This document shows, in pieces, positions 44,820 through 56,644 of a stretch of DNA of 64,000 bases (position 1 is the first letter of the stretch; the number at the start of each line of letters is the position of its first letter). Both the position numbers and the translations under genes were made by a program. Origin of the DNA: Paracamarosporium sp. OC-R06-R3 (lineage: Eukaryota; Ascomycota; Dothideomycetes; Pleosporales; Didymosphaeriaceae); assembly GCA_019828545.1 (NCBI GenBank), contig JACVRA010000165.1:682001-746000 (forward strand), in the 5' to 3' direction. The notes under the pieces were generated by a model. It saw only the letters and a list, made by a program, of their open reading frames with translations. It was not told the origin of the DNA and ran no database searches.

Positions 44820-46512
44820 ATGGGTTGAGACCCAAGAAGTCTATACTTGTGGAGGATGCAAAGGCTATTAGGGTAGATATAGACTGCTAGATTGACCTCG
44901 GTTGATGTATATAACGGTCGTTTTACGATAAAATAGAGATACATGTTTCTAGGATGTATGGTTCAAGCATGGAATATTTGTCTAGCAAGGATGTTGATTG
45001 CCTTATGCTGCTATACGAGGAGCTTGTCTTAGCCTCACCAACAGGGCTACTAGACCCAACGGTCGTTAAACTACAAGCTTCTATCCGGGCCTACTTAAGG
45101 TTAGAGAGAAGAGAAGCGCTGAGTATCGATGTTGAACTCTCCATACGGTATGAAAGCTCAACCTCGTCTAAAAGTTCACGTGTACATTGCACATCCCGGA
45201 ACGAGTGAGCCATCGTGTAGATGCTTCCGGTTCGTAGCTCATGTTCACCCGGTTATGATCCAGTCGAGCAGATAAATGCCACCGGCACAGCCTCAAATAC
45301 TAACCTTCTCCGCCATCTTATTGAATATACTTATCTGCCCAGCAATACTACTTGCCGCATCGCCTAGCACAACGCAGCGATCGCTTGCCCAATCACGCTC
45401 AGAGCTCCTCAAAATTCCATGTCATTCTATCTATTTATAAAGAGCATCCCTTGTCTTCGCGAAGGATCAGGAGACGCGGTAGAATCGCGTAGGGTCGAGT
45501 ATTCGCAGCAAGAACGCAATGGAGGATGAGCGGGCATAGCACTGGTCATGGTCGAGCAACTACGTAGCGAGGACTTCGCCTGCGAGGCTGAGCTGCTGAG
45601 GTGTTTTTCGTGCTAGGCAGTCAGACTGCGGTGGGCGCTCGTCTCGTTCGAAGGCATGTGGATGCGCAATCGGTACGTTCAAAGTGCGCCGAAACGATTG
45701 GGCTCATGGCAAAGCTCGCCCGAAGGCTCCTGAGAGAATAAGTATGTATGCTGCAAGAGTTCAGAATTTGGGCTTACGCTGCTGAGCTTACCCGTAGAGG
45801 AGGCTGTGTTCGGGCTGTGTGTGTCAACAGTGCTGGTGGGAAGGGCGCAGGAGAACCACAGATCGCTTGGCACAACTACCACAGGTACGCGCAATCCCAA
45901 CGCGCCATTAAGATCATCATGTGGGCAACAGCAGGCCCATGAAAGCAATAGTCGGGATATTTCCTCGGTCAAAGGCAGGGCTGTTTGGGCAACAACTGAT
46001 ACGTGCTTTTGCGCCGCAATTTGGATGCAATGCACATGCGGGCTCCATCACGAAGGAAGACAAGGATGTTCGAGCTGGCCCAAACCTTTGGCTCACCGTA
46101 ACGATGGCACGTGAAAGTGTAACACCTAGCTTGCAAGCACAAATGCATGCATGCTTATCCGCTCATATCTTGTGCAACCACTACAACCAGCGTTGAGGGA
46201 TATATTTAGCGGGAATTTCCTCCTTCGCTTGCCGGTGTATGGACGGAGCAATCAAAACCTGATTTGGCGGTCAGTGACGGGCCGGCATGTCCTACTATCC
46301 AACATCTGCCGTTCAGCTGCTTGAGCATCGATCGATGAGGCTATTCACAGTAGCAGCGGGGCAGCATATGAGACGGTTCGTCGTGGGCGGTCTACCAGCC
46401 GCGCTACTGGTGGATCTGGGTAGCTTGGGTGATGTCAGGGCAAAATTCTGGTGGGCCGGGGTCGCGGTACGTTAGCGCAGCATTCGGTTCATTACTTAAT
46501 GAGCCATTTCCA
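44820..46512. other. intergenic, no supported gene
   Basis: About 1.7 kb after the cellulase gene. A plus-strand frame from an ATG at 44954 (84 codons) and a minus-strand frame at 45679-46035 have no domain or splice support. Nothing else was recognised. Confidence 0.45.
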
Positions 46513-47036
46513 TGAAGCGGCGAGAAGCGCACGTTCAGGTGAAAATTGAGACCTGACCTGTCCTTCTCCACGACACCTCGATCATCCACCCCAGCCACCA
46601 GCTCGCGGCAATTCACTCGGACGTGACTGCCGTCTTCGCACAACACTCGCTTTCAGCGACAGCCTTTGGTCAGCGCAAAGGCACCCCCTCCACTACGGCC
46701 TCGGCCAGCTTCCTCTTCGACCTTCAAGTTGTATCTGCTCGACCTTCACCGCACACGTTCAACAACCTTCCTCCCCCGGCTGCAGTTTTCTAAAGCCGAC
46801 CTCGAAAGCGCGTTGTTTCCCCCCGACGCCAACCGAACCCCAGTATCGCACGACTCTCAGCTGCCGCATAAGAGTCTCTCTGTGGTTCTTCCTCTCGAAG
46901 AGGAAGAGTCGAGGAGACCTCGCCCACAAGCCAGTCTCGGCTTCGCACCCTTCAAGCCCCCTTAACGCCCAGGCGCCACTCAGACAAAACACAAACTCCG
47001 CTTATAGCAAATTTCTCCGGATTCATCATCCAGGGA
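46513..47036 (+). promoter_or_regulatory. long ATG-free leader of ornithine decarboxylase
   Basis: There is no ATG on the plus strand between the one at 46512 and the start codon at 47037, a distance of over 500 bases. The stretch is C/T-rich. Ornithine decarboxylase genes of other fungi are known for long leaders. How much of this is transcribed cannot be told from sequence. Confidence 0.45.
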
Positions 47037-48424
47037 ATGGCACCTTCCGCAATCACGCCAACTGAGGAATATAAGTTCACCTACCAAGACTACAAGTCTG
47101 TTGAACATACTCTTGGTACGCCCGACAACCATGGCGCTGTGCTATCCAAACAATTAATTGGGGAGGCTTTGAAGAGCCGTGTTGAGGCTGTTGATCCTGA
47201 TACCTGCGACGTTGGCGATGAAGACGCCTTCTTCGTCGCCGATTTGGGCGAGGTCTACCGTCAACACCTTCGTTGGAAGAAGAACTTGAGCCGCGTCAAG
47301 CCCCACTATGGTGAGCTCTCCACTCCTTTCAGTCGGCACAGGACATCACTAACATAAGTCTAGCGGTCAAGTGTAACCCCGATCCCCAGGTCCTTCGCCT
47401 CCTCTCTGAGCTGGGACTGGGTTTCGACTGTGCCTCCAAGAACGAGATCGAGACCGTTCTAAAGACAGGCGTTGATCCTTCCCGCATCATCTACGCCCAG
47501 CCATGCAAGACCAAGGGCTACCTGCGCTATGCCTCCAATGCTGGAGTCAAGCAGATGACTTTCGACAACGCCGATGAGCTTTACAAGACGAAGCAAATCG
47601 CTCCCGATGCCGAGCTGTACCTCCGTATCCTGACCGACGACTCCGCCAGCCTGTGCCGCCTCAGCCAGAAGTTCGGTGCCTCTATGGACACCACGGGCGA
47701 GCTCCTGGAACTAGCGAAGAAGCTGGATCTTAATGTTGTAGGCGTGGCTTTCCACGTCGGCTCCGGTGCCTCTGATCCGAAGGCATTCATCAAGGCTGTT
47801 CAAGACGCCCGCTTCGTCTTTGACCAAGCTGCTATCTTGGGCTTCGACATGCACACCCTGGACGTAGGCGGCGGTTTCACCGGTGACGAAACCTTCGAGC
47901 CCATGGCTGCCGTCCTCTCTGCTTCCTTGGACGAATACTTTCCGCCGCATATCCGCATCATCGGCGAACCTGGCCGCTACTTCGTTTCCACCGCGTTCAC
48001 CCTCGCTTGCCACGTCATTGCCCGCCGCACCGTTACCGACGCCACACTCGGCACTACCTCCTACATGCTATACATGAACGACGGCGTCTACGGCAACTTC
48101 TCCAGCATCATCTTCGACCACCAGCACCCCGTGCCGCGCGTCCTGAAGAATGGAAACGACATCCTGTACGAGGAGCGTCGTTCGGGCTATGACACACCAT
48201 CCATGGTTGAGTACTCAATCTGGGGCCCGACCTGCGATGGTATCGACGTCATCTCTTCGTCCTGCACGTTCCCGCAGGTCCTGGATGTCAATGATTGGCT
48301 TTACTTCGAGGACATGGGTGCGTACACCAAGTGCTCTGCCACTCGCTTCAACGGCTTCACGGACAACCACGATGTGGTGTACATCTGCAGCGAGCCGGGT
48401 GCAAGTGCTCTGCTTGGTTTCTGA
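47037..48424 (+). CDS. spe1: ornithine decarboxylase
   Basis: Two exons, 47037-47310 and 47364-48424; 444 residues, the usual length. The enzyme makes putrescine from ornithine, the first step of polyamine synthesis, in the cytosol as a PLP-dependent homodimer. The PLP lysine is in YAVKCNPDP (Lys 94), whose codons are joined by the intron just before Val. HVGSG (about 222-226) and GEPGRYF (about 292-298) bind the cofactor phosphate, and WGPTCDGID holds the active-site Cys at about 382. The family is controlled by polyamines through antizyme and rapid turnover. The stop lies 179 bases from that of the convergent transcription factor gene. Confidence 0.96.
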
Positions 48425-48603
48425 ATCTGAGGTTGGAGGTCCACGTCATGGAGCTTCTGATGTTGTAAATGTTAGTGGGGAAAGGATGAAGCGTTAGCAT
48501 ATGTGCATATTCATATCTGTTTAGCTCGAGCATTCACACAACCAAAAGTACTTCGATAGAACCTGCATAGATTTATTCCATCGTTTTCATGGACCTTGGT
48601 ATG

Positions 48604-50361
48604 TTACGTTACGTCAGGATGTGACATCCACGATAGATCAAAAAGGCCTCCCTGGCCTAAATTCCCAAATTCGTCGAATTGAGTACTAATCCCCAATTCC
48701 TCTTGTTGCTTATGCCTCTCACCCGATTTCTTCCCATCAATTGCTTCTTGGGCCGCAATGAGAACTCTCTTTAACATCGACGCCGCAGGGTAGTTGTCCT
48801 CTATAGCTGATAAGAAGTCTTTGTAGAGGCCTAGCCGGATCGGTGCATCCTCATCCTCGTCCTTCAGGGCGCTTAGGTACGTGGCGATAGCTGGGACAAG
48901 CAGGGGCATAATGATAGGCGCGGTCCAAGCTGTAACATCATCATCAATGAAGCCGTGGAGGACAGCAGTCATGCCATCCGATGCTAACTCCTGCTCTTTA
49001 GTTTGATGCGTGAAATTTGCCCATGCAATTCGTACTGCACATCGATGCAGTTCTAGATGGCGCTCCACATGCCGTACTGTAAACGTCACACCGCTGTAGT
49101 CCAAGTTGCCTAGCATTGCCTCGTACTTCTTCGCTTGTATAGGTGACAATGCACGTTTCGCGGTGATTATATCGCGGAGAACACTACTGATGTTAAGGAA
49201 GTTGCGCCACAGAGTCTTCAGTTCCACAACCTCACGCGGTGAGTAAAGTAATTCATCGTGTAGCACAAGGTCCGCCAGTTGGTAAGTAGAGGTCTCCGTG
49301 GCGTTGTTTTCACTGCCTGATAATGACAGGCGAAGAGGTCGACCTCTGCCAAAGGCCTGCCATGTATCGCGCAACAGACAGCAAAGCCAAATATTCCGCC
49401 ACAAAAACTCCTTTTGGCTCCGAGGACGAGAATCAACCAGAGCATGCAGACCAAATGACTGCGCAATGCTGAAGGCCACGCCCGTCCAGTACCAAGATTG
49501 CTTTACGTCCACCGTGTCAACGAACCAGAAACTCAGCAGCAGCGCTGCCTGTACTAGGACAATCTTGTCGTTCTCGTGACCTAGGTCGAAAAGCAGCTTT
49601 GCGCGGGCTTGGTACACCTCCTTACACTCCTTTCGGCCTGGAGACAAAGACGGGATAAAGCTTGCACTGACCGAGAAAATACTCCAGAGAAGCAATAAAT
49701 TGATGCCTTCGAAGCCATGTGCCGCATACTGCGCAAGAAACGTGTTCGCATCCAGAACAGGAAAACTAGGGTGCACGAATTGGAAGTATGCCTGGAGAAG
49801 CTGTTTACGTTCCTCAGGGAGGGTGAAGCATCCTTTCGCCTTGAGGTACTGCAGATCTTCAACAGCGAGCGTTTTCTCTGCCGCTGCAAAGATTTGGAAG
49901 TGGCGGTCAGCTTTCTTGTCAATGACATCGAGGAGAGCACCGTAACCACCATCCCCAACGAAAAAATGTGCAAGTCTGGTTCCTGGCTGCGGTATTGCGG
50001 CTGCAACGACTTGAGCAAGACCATGATGTGCTAAAGTACTGGTGATATCGTCGGTTGGTTTTTCTGGAGATGAATGCGAGTTCTCACTTTCATGACGTGG
50101 AGTCTGAGCCTTCTTTCGAGATGCACTAAAGTTGGCCAAGTGCTCAGCTACAGTACTGAATAAGTATTCCGGTAGACACGTGTGATGCCTCTTTCTCGGA
50201 ATAGCAAGAATGACTTACGGATATGCCTTCCTCGTCCTTAGTACGCATTCCTCTCTGAGCTCAACGCACTTTGAGCACGGGATGCCGCTCGAATCCACGT
50301 CGCAGCGGATTTTAGCACCATGACAGGTCGTGCAGACATTCACAGCGCGTTTTCGTGGCAT
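48604..50361 (-). CDS. Zn2Cys6 transcription factor with fungal-specific middle domain
   Basis: Two exons, 50361-50219 and 50155-48604; 564 residues. Exon 1 holds the binuclear zinc cluster: Cys at 10, 13, 20, 29, 32 and 39, spaced C-x2-C-x6-C-x8-C-x2-C-x6-C, with RKRAVNV ahead of it. The 63-nt intron must use the acceptor at 50156; an acceptor a few bases further on would give an immediate stop. The large second exon carries the fungal-specific TF domain (PF04082-like), with YFQFVHPSFPVLDANTF near the start and SFGLHALVDSRPRSQKEFLW and RDTWQAFGRGRPLRL as its core. It acts in the nucleus as a DNA-binding regulator. The target genes are unknown; the convergent neighbour is ornithine decarboxylase, which proves nothing about control. 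Confidence 0.9.
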
Positions 50362-50833
50362 AATCGAAAAATTCGACAACATTAAGAGATCTCATGCCGC
50401 AATAGGCCGCGCTTATTGACCCAATGAATTCAGCGTCAGCGGAACGCGCGGCATCGCCGGAGTGGTATCTTCTATGAATAAAACAAATTGCTACGTATGT
50501 GTCGAAGTATATGTATGATGGAATGTGTACAGATGCGAGTATGAGAGTATGGTTAAATTGCTAGAAGATGGAAGAGCTAACACTTATGGAAGGCGAACCA
50601 GAGTTCACCATGTACGTAGTCGTCAGCCGCTAGCTGCGCCTCGACTGGAGAAGGTACAACGCGTCACAACACACACTTGGCCATAGTATTGACCACGTAA
50701 TGTACCTCGATATTGGTATCTAACACCAGACTAACTCCGTTTCATCCCGATATGATGCCTCAGCCCTTGATGACATATCCTGCATTACAACGAAGACCAC
50801 ACCTAACCTCAGCACAGACACCCTTCATCTCTC
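50362..50833. other. intergenic between two minus-strand genes
   Basis: About 470 bases form the upstream region of the transcription factor gene and the 3' flank of the Pro/Gln-rich gene. No gene or repeat is seen. Confidence 0.5.
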
Positions 50834-52666
50834 CTAATACCTAAACATCACAATCCCTGCCCTCTCCGGATCCAACTTCCCCAGCACCGGCCCACACTTT
50901 TCAAGCGCCAAAGCACCATTAATAACAAGACTAACCATCCGTCCCAGCACATCCACATACTTCTCCCTGATGGTGTCCTTGCAATGTGGCACGCTGATGA
51001 TCGAGTCGAGATACTCGCAGATCTGTTCGTGCTGCCATTCTGGGCTGTGGCCGCCGCCTATACCCATTCCAGGGTTCACGGCGTACTGCGCGGCGCGCAT
51101 CTGTGAGAGTGTCCAGGGTGACCAGGCGCAGATCGGGGCTCTTGATGTTACGGGGATGACGAGCGCAGGACAGCCGTCGAGGAGGTGGAAGATAATTGTG
51201 CCTAGGAAGTTAGTTAGTTTGGAATGAGCAAGATGTATAGAAGTAGCGGCGTGCATGGTCTGGGCAAAGCGATATTGCGCAGATAGATGGGTACCGGGAA
51301 TCAGAATGTTACTTACCGCAGCCCGGGCGGCGAGATGTGGACCACATGTTTGCGCGGTAGGGGGCAATGCCCGTGAAAAGGATGACGAGACGATTTGTAC
51401 CAATATCGGTTTGAGGATTGGGTTCGCAGAGAGCGAGGGTGTGCGTGGATTCGGCGAGGAGTTTGTGGGCAAGGAGGTAGTCGCCTACATGATCAGTATT
51501 CATAAGACGCGAATGTGAAGAGTGGAGATATGAGAGGATTACTTACCACCCAGAAAGGGTCCAAAGAACTGACAGATTCCAAAGTCGTTAGCTCGTGGTA
51601 CAGACGGTGTTCTTGCAGAGGCGAAAAGGTAAGGACAGAACCATCCCTTTTCGCATGCCTGACTGTCGCGGCTTGGATAGATGCCGACGAATCGCAAGTC
51701 TGCGTCTACACCCATCAACTTGTGCTTGATACCAACTTGCAAACTCTTCACGCCGGTCGTTGTCAACATCTTCTCTTCTTCAGGGAGTAAGTGCTCGATA
51801 ACACCTTTGTCTATGGCCTGCTCAACGATCTGGAAGACGCCGTATTTTATTACCGTGGATCCAACAATCGTACCTGCTCCGGACGCGACTATCTCCGAAA
51901 TAAAGGAATCGGCACCGAAAGCAGATGTTACACCATCGGAGATGCCGTCCACGAGGGGCGCGCCGACGAAGGCGAAGGTTGTGAAGAGAACAGCATCACG
52001 GTAGCGCACGTTTGGCAAGGTGACGGGGTTGTTGTCACCCCATGGGGATAAGGAGGTAGGCATCTTCATTGTAGTAGTAACGGTCTGGACTGAGGAGCGA
52101 GCTACGCGACCAAATAGGGTATCACCGAAAAAGCGTTTTACACTGTCTGTCTTCTGTTCATCTTTCGGGCTTGTAGGATCACTGTGAGAGGAGTGTTTAG
52201 GACCGAAAAGACCAGAAGGGGCGGTGGTGGTGTAGTGTGGTCTTGGTTGTTGGATAGGCTGTGGCTGTGGGAGAACTTGCTGTAGTTGTGGTTGCTGAAA
52301 AGCTGTAGGACTCATGACTGGTTGCTGAGCCATCATCTGTTGAGCTTGTTGCTGGTATAGCTGGACTTTTTCGGGTGGGAGGTTTTGAATGATTTGCTGG
52401 ACTTGCTGTTGTTGCTGGGGAGTGATGTTTGAAGGATATTGAATGGGCTGTTGGATCAATGACTGCTGCATAGGCTGCTGTGCTGGATATGTTGGCGGAG
52501 ATTGGGTGTAGTTTTGTGGCTGCGGCGGTAGAGGTTGCCCATACGGAAAGGCATTCTGCTTCTCAGGTGGCACTTGTGCGAAGCCATCTTGCAATGGTGC
52601 TGGAGTAGATGTAGGTAGTTGCTGTGGTTGGACAGTATAGGGTGGAGGTGGAGCAGACATATCCAT
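50834..52666 (-). CDS. Pro/Gln-rich N-terminus fused to conserved fungal domain, unknown
   Basis: Three exons, 52666-51547, 51484-51317 and 51201-50834, with introns of 62 and 115 nt; 551 residues. The first 150 residues are low-complexity Pro/Gln (PPPPYTVQPQQ, then QQAQQMMAQQP). The remainder appears folded. It includes a glycine-rich hydrophobic segment (VASGAGTIVGSTVIKYG) in the first exon, GDYLLAHKLLAESTHTL and RLVILFTGIAPYRANMW in the second, and IIFHLLDGCPALVIPVTSRAP in the third. The third exon also contains a Gly-rich loop (GMGIGGGHSPEW). I do not recognise the family. The PPPPY motif near residue 6 is a canonical WW-domain ligand (PPxY). Each intron is needed to keep the frame, so the model is fairly firm. 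Confidence 0.72.
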
Positions 52667-53656
52667 TTCAAAATGTCAACTCCCTGTTCAAAATGACCTC
52701 TTGAAAGTATTCTTCCAGCTCTTGTTCTGATCCCTGTTCTTGCTCTTGCTCTTGCTATGTGACTTAAAGAGTGTGTTGCAATTCGAGCAGGAGCAGAATC
52801 GGTATACTGTTCAGACACTCGGAAAGATTCAAACGATGGGACAGGGCTGAGACAGGCGAAAGAAGCAAATAAACAACGGCGAAGCGCAGGAGGGGTATCT
52901 TAGGAAGAGACGGACAAAAACAAAGACGCTGGGTATCGAAATTCGGTTGGTGACTGTGATAACGGCACAGCAATGGGTATTTAGAAGAACACAAAAATCA
53001 TGAGGGGTCGCAAAAGATACATGTACGCATTGCCTCGTATTCGAGGCGCGAGCTGGCCCTCAGCCGCCCCCGGGTGGCTTCCACCTTTCCGTTTGCGGTG
53101 CGACGAAGCGAATGTACACCGGAACGATGCACATTATGACCTGATATTGTTGTGTAATGACTACAAAGGTTTGTCCGGCTGCGCTCGATGATCTGGTCAA
53201 GGAGGGGAAGGGGACGAGAAGTAAGCAACTACAAGCCGGTGTATGTAGGCACGGTCAGCAGCTTAAACTAAGATGACCTGCAGTATGTTGCTTGGGAGTT
53301 GTAGTGAAAAGGAGGATCTCATACTCTCACACTTCTATTCGGACAATATCTAATCTTCCAACGATGCATGTCTATTTGGGAGAGTCATTGCGCACGTGAC
53401 GGTTGCCTTGCCCTGGTGCTGGATGCAGGGTCGGGCGCCAAGACCGATGTCATTGGCTTAGAACTTTCGATTTCGCAGCACATTCAACTCAATGACATCT
53501 CCCCCAACCATCTTATTCTATTGCGATTTCGTTTAAATTGGAGAGACTATTTGGCTCTCTGTTCTTCTCTTTCTTCACCTTAGCGACTCTCAACACCCAA
53601 TGCAAGTTTCGTAAAAGGTTCACAATCCTCCGGCGCTCGACCCTTCCTCTCTCGCC
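52667..53656. other. divergent promoter region
   Basis: About 990 bases between the starts of the Pro/Gln-rich gene (-) and Spp2-like (+). Nothing else is recognised. The ATG at 53657 lies in a good fungal context (CGCCATGGCC). Confidence 0.5.
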
Positions 53657-55111
53657 ATGGCCACCGGCGGCTTCAAACTGTCGCTCGCCGGCGCAAAAGG
53701 CAAGCCCGGCCTCAAAGCGTCCGCCGAGAAACCCGCAAAGCGAAGACGCCTAGCTCTCGACGACGACGAGCCCGAGGACACCAATGTGAAGCAGGAAATT
53801 ACCGGCTGGGACGCAGCAGAAGGTGGCGCTGTGGACGCAAACACCAAAAAGGAGGAGCCGAAAGGTCCTCGTGTCATTCCTGCACTGCCGACCCGCAATT
53901 GGCGCGACGATGCGCGCAAACAACAGGCGCGTGCGGGAGCGCCGCCCAAAGAGAACGACAAGGACGTCAATGTGGAGCAAATGGAGAAGCCGAAGATGGC
54001 GTTTGGGCTAACGATTTTCGACAAGAAAAATACACCACCCGAGGAAGAGAAACCTGAGCCTATGGACATCGACGGCGACGCCAAGGAGGAAGATAACCGC
54101 ACCGAAGAAGAGAAACTCCAAGTTGAAGCCTACGAAGCTCTCATCAACGGAAAGACTGCAAATCACAGCGTTATCCACGTTACGGAGGAAGAGGCCTTCC
54201 AAAACGACATTCGCGACGCACCCGAGGCACCCACTCTTGCCGCCTACGCAGCCACACCCATCGAGGGTTTCGGTGCCGCGCTGCTCCGCGGCATGGGCTG
54301 GAAGGACGGAGAGTCGCTCGGCCCAGATAAGAAGCCGCTCGAGAAACCCAAGGAGATCAAGAGGCGGCCGGCGCTTCTTGGCATCGGTGCGAAGCCGGAA
54401 TCTGCGGTGGGTATTGAGCTGGGCGAGTGGGGTGGAGGAAAGAAGGGTGGGTTCCAGAAGAAAATGGCCATGAAGTACAACCCAGTTACATTGAGGAACA
54501 AGGTCACGGGCGAGATGATCACGGAGGAGGAGCTTAAGGAGAGGTTAGAGAAACAGAAGGAGGCTGATGAGAAAGCGGCGAGGAACAGCACGTTCGTGGG
54601 GGATGAAGACGAGGAGGACGAGCGGAGGCGTGAGAAGCGTAGGGAGAGGAAGGAACGGGATCGGAGAGACGACGATTACGACAATGAGCGGAGGAGGGAT
54701 AAGAGTCGCCGGGATGAGAAGAGAAGGGATCGAGATGATGAGTACTCGGACCGTGATCGTCGAAGAGAGAAGAAGTACTCCGAGTACGAGGATTCCGACC
54801 GCGATCGCCGACGAGACAAGAAGTACCGAGAAGACGATTACGACGATCGCAGGCGAGAAAAGCGGCGCGATAGAGACGGTCGTAGAGACCGAAGTCGCAG
54901 TCCCTACGACGACGATCGCCGAGAGAAGCGGCGGGAGCGTGATCGGAGGGAAAGGAGCGTGGATAGTAAAGACAGAAGGGAAAAGCGTCGGGAGAGGGAT
55001 AGAAGTCGGGATTCGGACGACAGGCGTAGGAAGAGACGCGAATATGATTACGATGATGAGAGGGACGACAGGAGAAGCAAGTACAAAGACGACAAGTATT
55101 CTCGGAGGTAG
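53657..55111 (+). CDS. spp2: Spp2-type G-patch pre-mRNA splicing factor
   Basis: Single exon of 484 residues. The start (MATGGFKLSLAGAKGKPGLK) and the segment IPALPTRNWRDDARKQQ fit fungal Spp2. A G-patch lies at about residues 198-245 (TPIEGFGAALLRGMGWKDGE), followed by RRPALLGIGAKP. Spp2 binds the DEAH helicase Prp2 through its G-patch and turns on the step that readies the spliceosome for the first cut. The last 180 residues are an unusually long Arg/Asp/Glu/Ser-rich tail (repeats such as DRDRRREKK and RRDRSRSP), resembling an RS domain and much longer than in yeast Spp2. It should be nuclear. Confidence 0.88.
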   Translation: MATGGFKLSLAGAKGKPGLKASAEKPAKRRRLALDDDEPEDTNVKQEITGWDAAEGGAVDANTKKEEPKGPRVIPALPTRNWRDDARKQQARAGAPPKENDKDVNVEQMEKPKMAFGLTIFDKKNTPPEEEKPEPMDIDGDAKEEDNRTEEEKLQVEAYEALINGKTANHSVIHVTEEEAFQNDIRDAPEAPTLAAYAATPIEGFGAALLRGMGWKDGESLGPDKKPLEKPKEIKRRPALLGIGAKPESAVGIELGEWGGGKKGGFQKKMAMKYNPVTLRNKVTGEMITEEELKERLEKQKEADEKAARNSTFVGDEDEEDERRREKRRERKERDRRDDDYDNERRRDKSRRDEKRRDRDDEYSDRDRRREKKYSEYEDSDRDRRRDKKYREDDYDDRRREKRRDRDGRRDRSRSPYDDDRREKRRERDRRERSVDSKDRREKRRERDRSRDSDDRRRKRREYDYDDERDDRRSKYKDDKYSRR

Positions 55112-55628
55112 GAGAAGGTGTATAAAATCTTGTTCCGGCATATATGGCATATATAGAAGAATGATACCAGAGCTCCCAAGCTCACAAACAACGGCAGTAC
55201 TCTGTAATGCATGGATATGTTTCTTGGTGATGATCTTATGCTCGTATACTGTTACTATTGATTATGGGTTCCCCTTCAAAATGCCCCGATTGGAAGAAAT
55301 GCAGTTGAAAGGCTTGCAGCATCACAACGGAGACTCTAATCCAGTCAATACATCCTCTGTCACAATCTCAAACATTCCACGGTTTACCGACACGTACAGT
55401 ACCAACTCTTCAAATTACACACATTACAAAATGATCTAATAATACACGTGTATCAAGCTCCTTCCCAACCGGATATCAATGTTGAATGCAGTCCCTTAAC
55501 GCCCGACTACGTTCCTCATTCTGGTCATCGAATCATGCCAATGCAAACGTACAAAAGAAAAACATCAACCGCCGTACTCATCTAAATGTGTTGTTGTCTT
55601 GCGCGACTGGATTTCGCCGGGACTACGC
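55112..55628. other. 3' flanks of two convergent genes
   Basis: About 520 A/T-rich bases between the stop of Spp2-like (+) and that of the Sfk1-like gene (-). No gene was seen; likely both untranslated ends. Confidence 0.5.
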
Positions 55629-56644
55629 CTAGAAGTTCCGCGATGGCAAAGGCGCTGGCTCGACGGGCTTGGGAATGTGGGTTGGGGCGCTTCCGCCGTT
55701 CGTATAACCGTTGGTGTAGCCGTTGCCATTCGTGTATCCATTGCCGTTGACGTGACCATTACCGTTGGTGTATCCGTTCGTGCCGTTGGTATACCCATTC
55801 ACAGGCCTACCCTGGTTACGGAAGTACTGGCCTCCGTCTGCGGCGCCATCGCCAATGCCTCCCTGCTCTGCCATGTCCATTTCTGTCTCCCTCGACTGGT
55901 GGTGCTTCGACCTGACGGCCGGCATGAAATCGATAAAGTAGCTGAGGACGTAGAAGAAGAAGACAAACGCGATGACCCATTCGAGCACCGCGGCAGCGTT
56001 GTATTTCTCCTGGTTCTGCGTCACGCCGAATGCGATTGCGAGCGCTAGTTCTAGGATGATGAAGAACAGCTTGATCCAGAAACTGTACCGCAGGATGGAG
56101 TGCTCACGGAAGTGGATTCCGAGCCGTTGATACTCCCAGCATACGAAGATTGCCGATACAATGTAGCCCGCGATGAAGAGGACAAGGAAACCATCGTGGA
56201 GGTGTGGGTGCCGAAGCGTGTCGAAAATGGAGAGCAGGATGAGGCCTGCTGCGCCGGCAATGGATGCAATGATCGAGCAGATACTGTATATCTTCTGCCA
56301 AATGGAGGTGTTGGGCGCAAGTTTGCCCGTGTGTCGCAACCAGCGTTCGAAGATGAAGGCGAGGTCGAAGGAAACGACGGTTACGGCGGACATTGCGATG
56401 AAGAGGGGTTTGAGGCCTTGCGCGCCGATATCTGCGATTGCGCATTGCATCAGCATTTGAAACATTTTACTTTTGAGGAGACGAATGCCTACGTACCAGA
56501 GATGTAGGCAATGTGCTGTCTCGGGTCCATGGAAGGGTAGTGCGGCGAGCCTTGCGACGACCATGTCGTTATCATGGCAATCAACATGGCCAGCCATACC
56601 AGAGAGGAGAAGAGGGGCACCGCCCAGTAGGAGATGAACCACAT
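55629..56644 (-). CDS. Sfk1/FRAG1/DRAM-type membrane protein
   Basis: Two exons, 56644-56497 and 56431-55629, joined across a 65-nt GTACGT...GCAG intron; 316 residues. Exon 1 encodes the first membrane helix (MWFISYWAVPLFSSLVWLAM). Further helices include KPLFIAMSAVTVVSFDLAFI, YSICSIIASIAGAAGLILLS, FLVLFIAGYIVSAIFVCWEY and VLEWVIAFVFFFYVLSYF. ISDIGAQGLKP and SIFDTLRHPHLHD are family hallmarks. Yeast Sfk1 sits in the plasma membrane and helps control phosphoinositide and lipid-asymmetry functions. The cytosolic tail carries many copies of a NGYTNG-like repeat, encoded by a short tandem DNA repeat at about 55700-55800. The tail ends SRNF. Confidence 0.85.

Noticed and set aside
44954..45208. 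84-codon plus-strand frame after the cellulase gene
   Set aside because: Plausible residue mix but short, without a domain, and inside likely 3' flank; cannot be supported.
46666..46965. 99-codon frame in the ornithine decarboxylase leader, a possible upstream ORF
   Set aside because: The frame begins with TTG and the whole stretch contains no ATG, so a normal uORF is not present.
54567..55439. 290-codon frame overlapping Spp2-like
   Set aside because: Out-of-frame reading of the Arg/Asp repeat tail; a shadow caused by low complexity.
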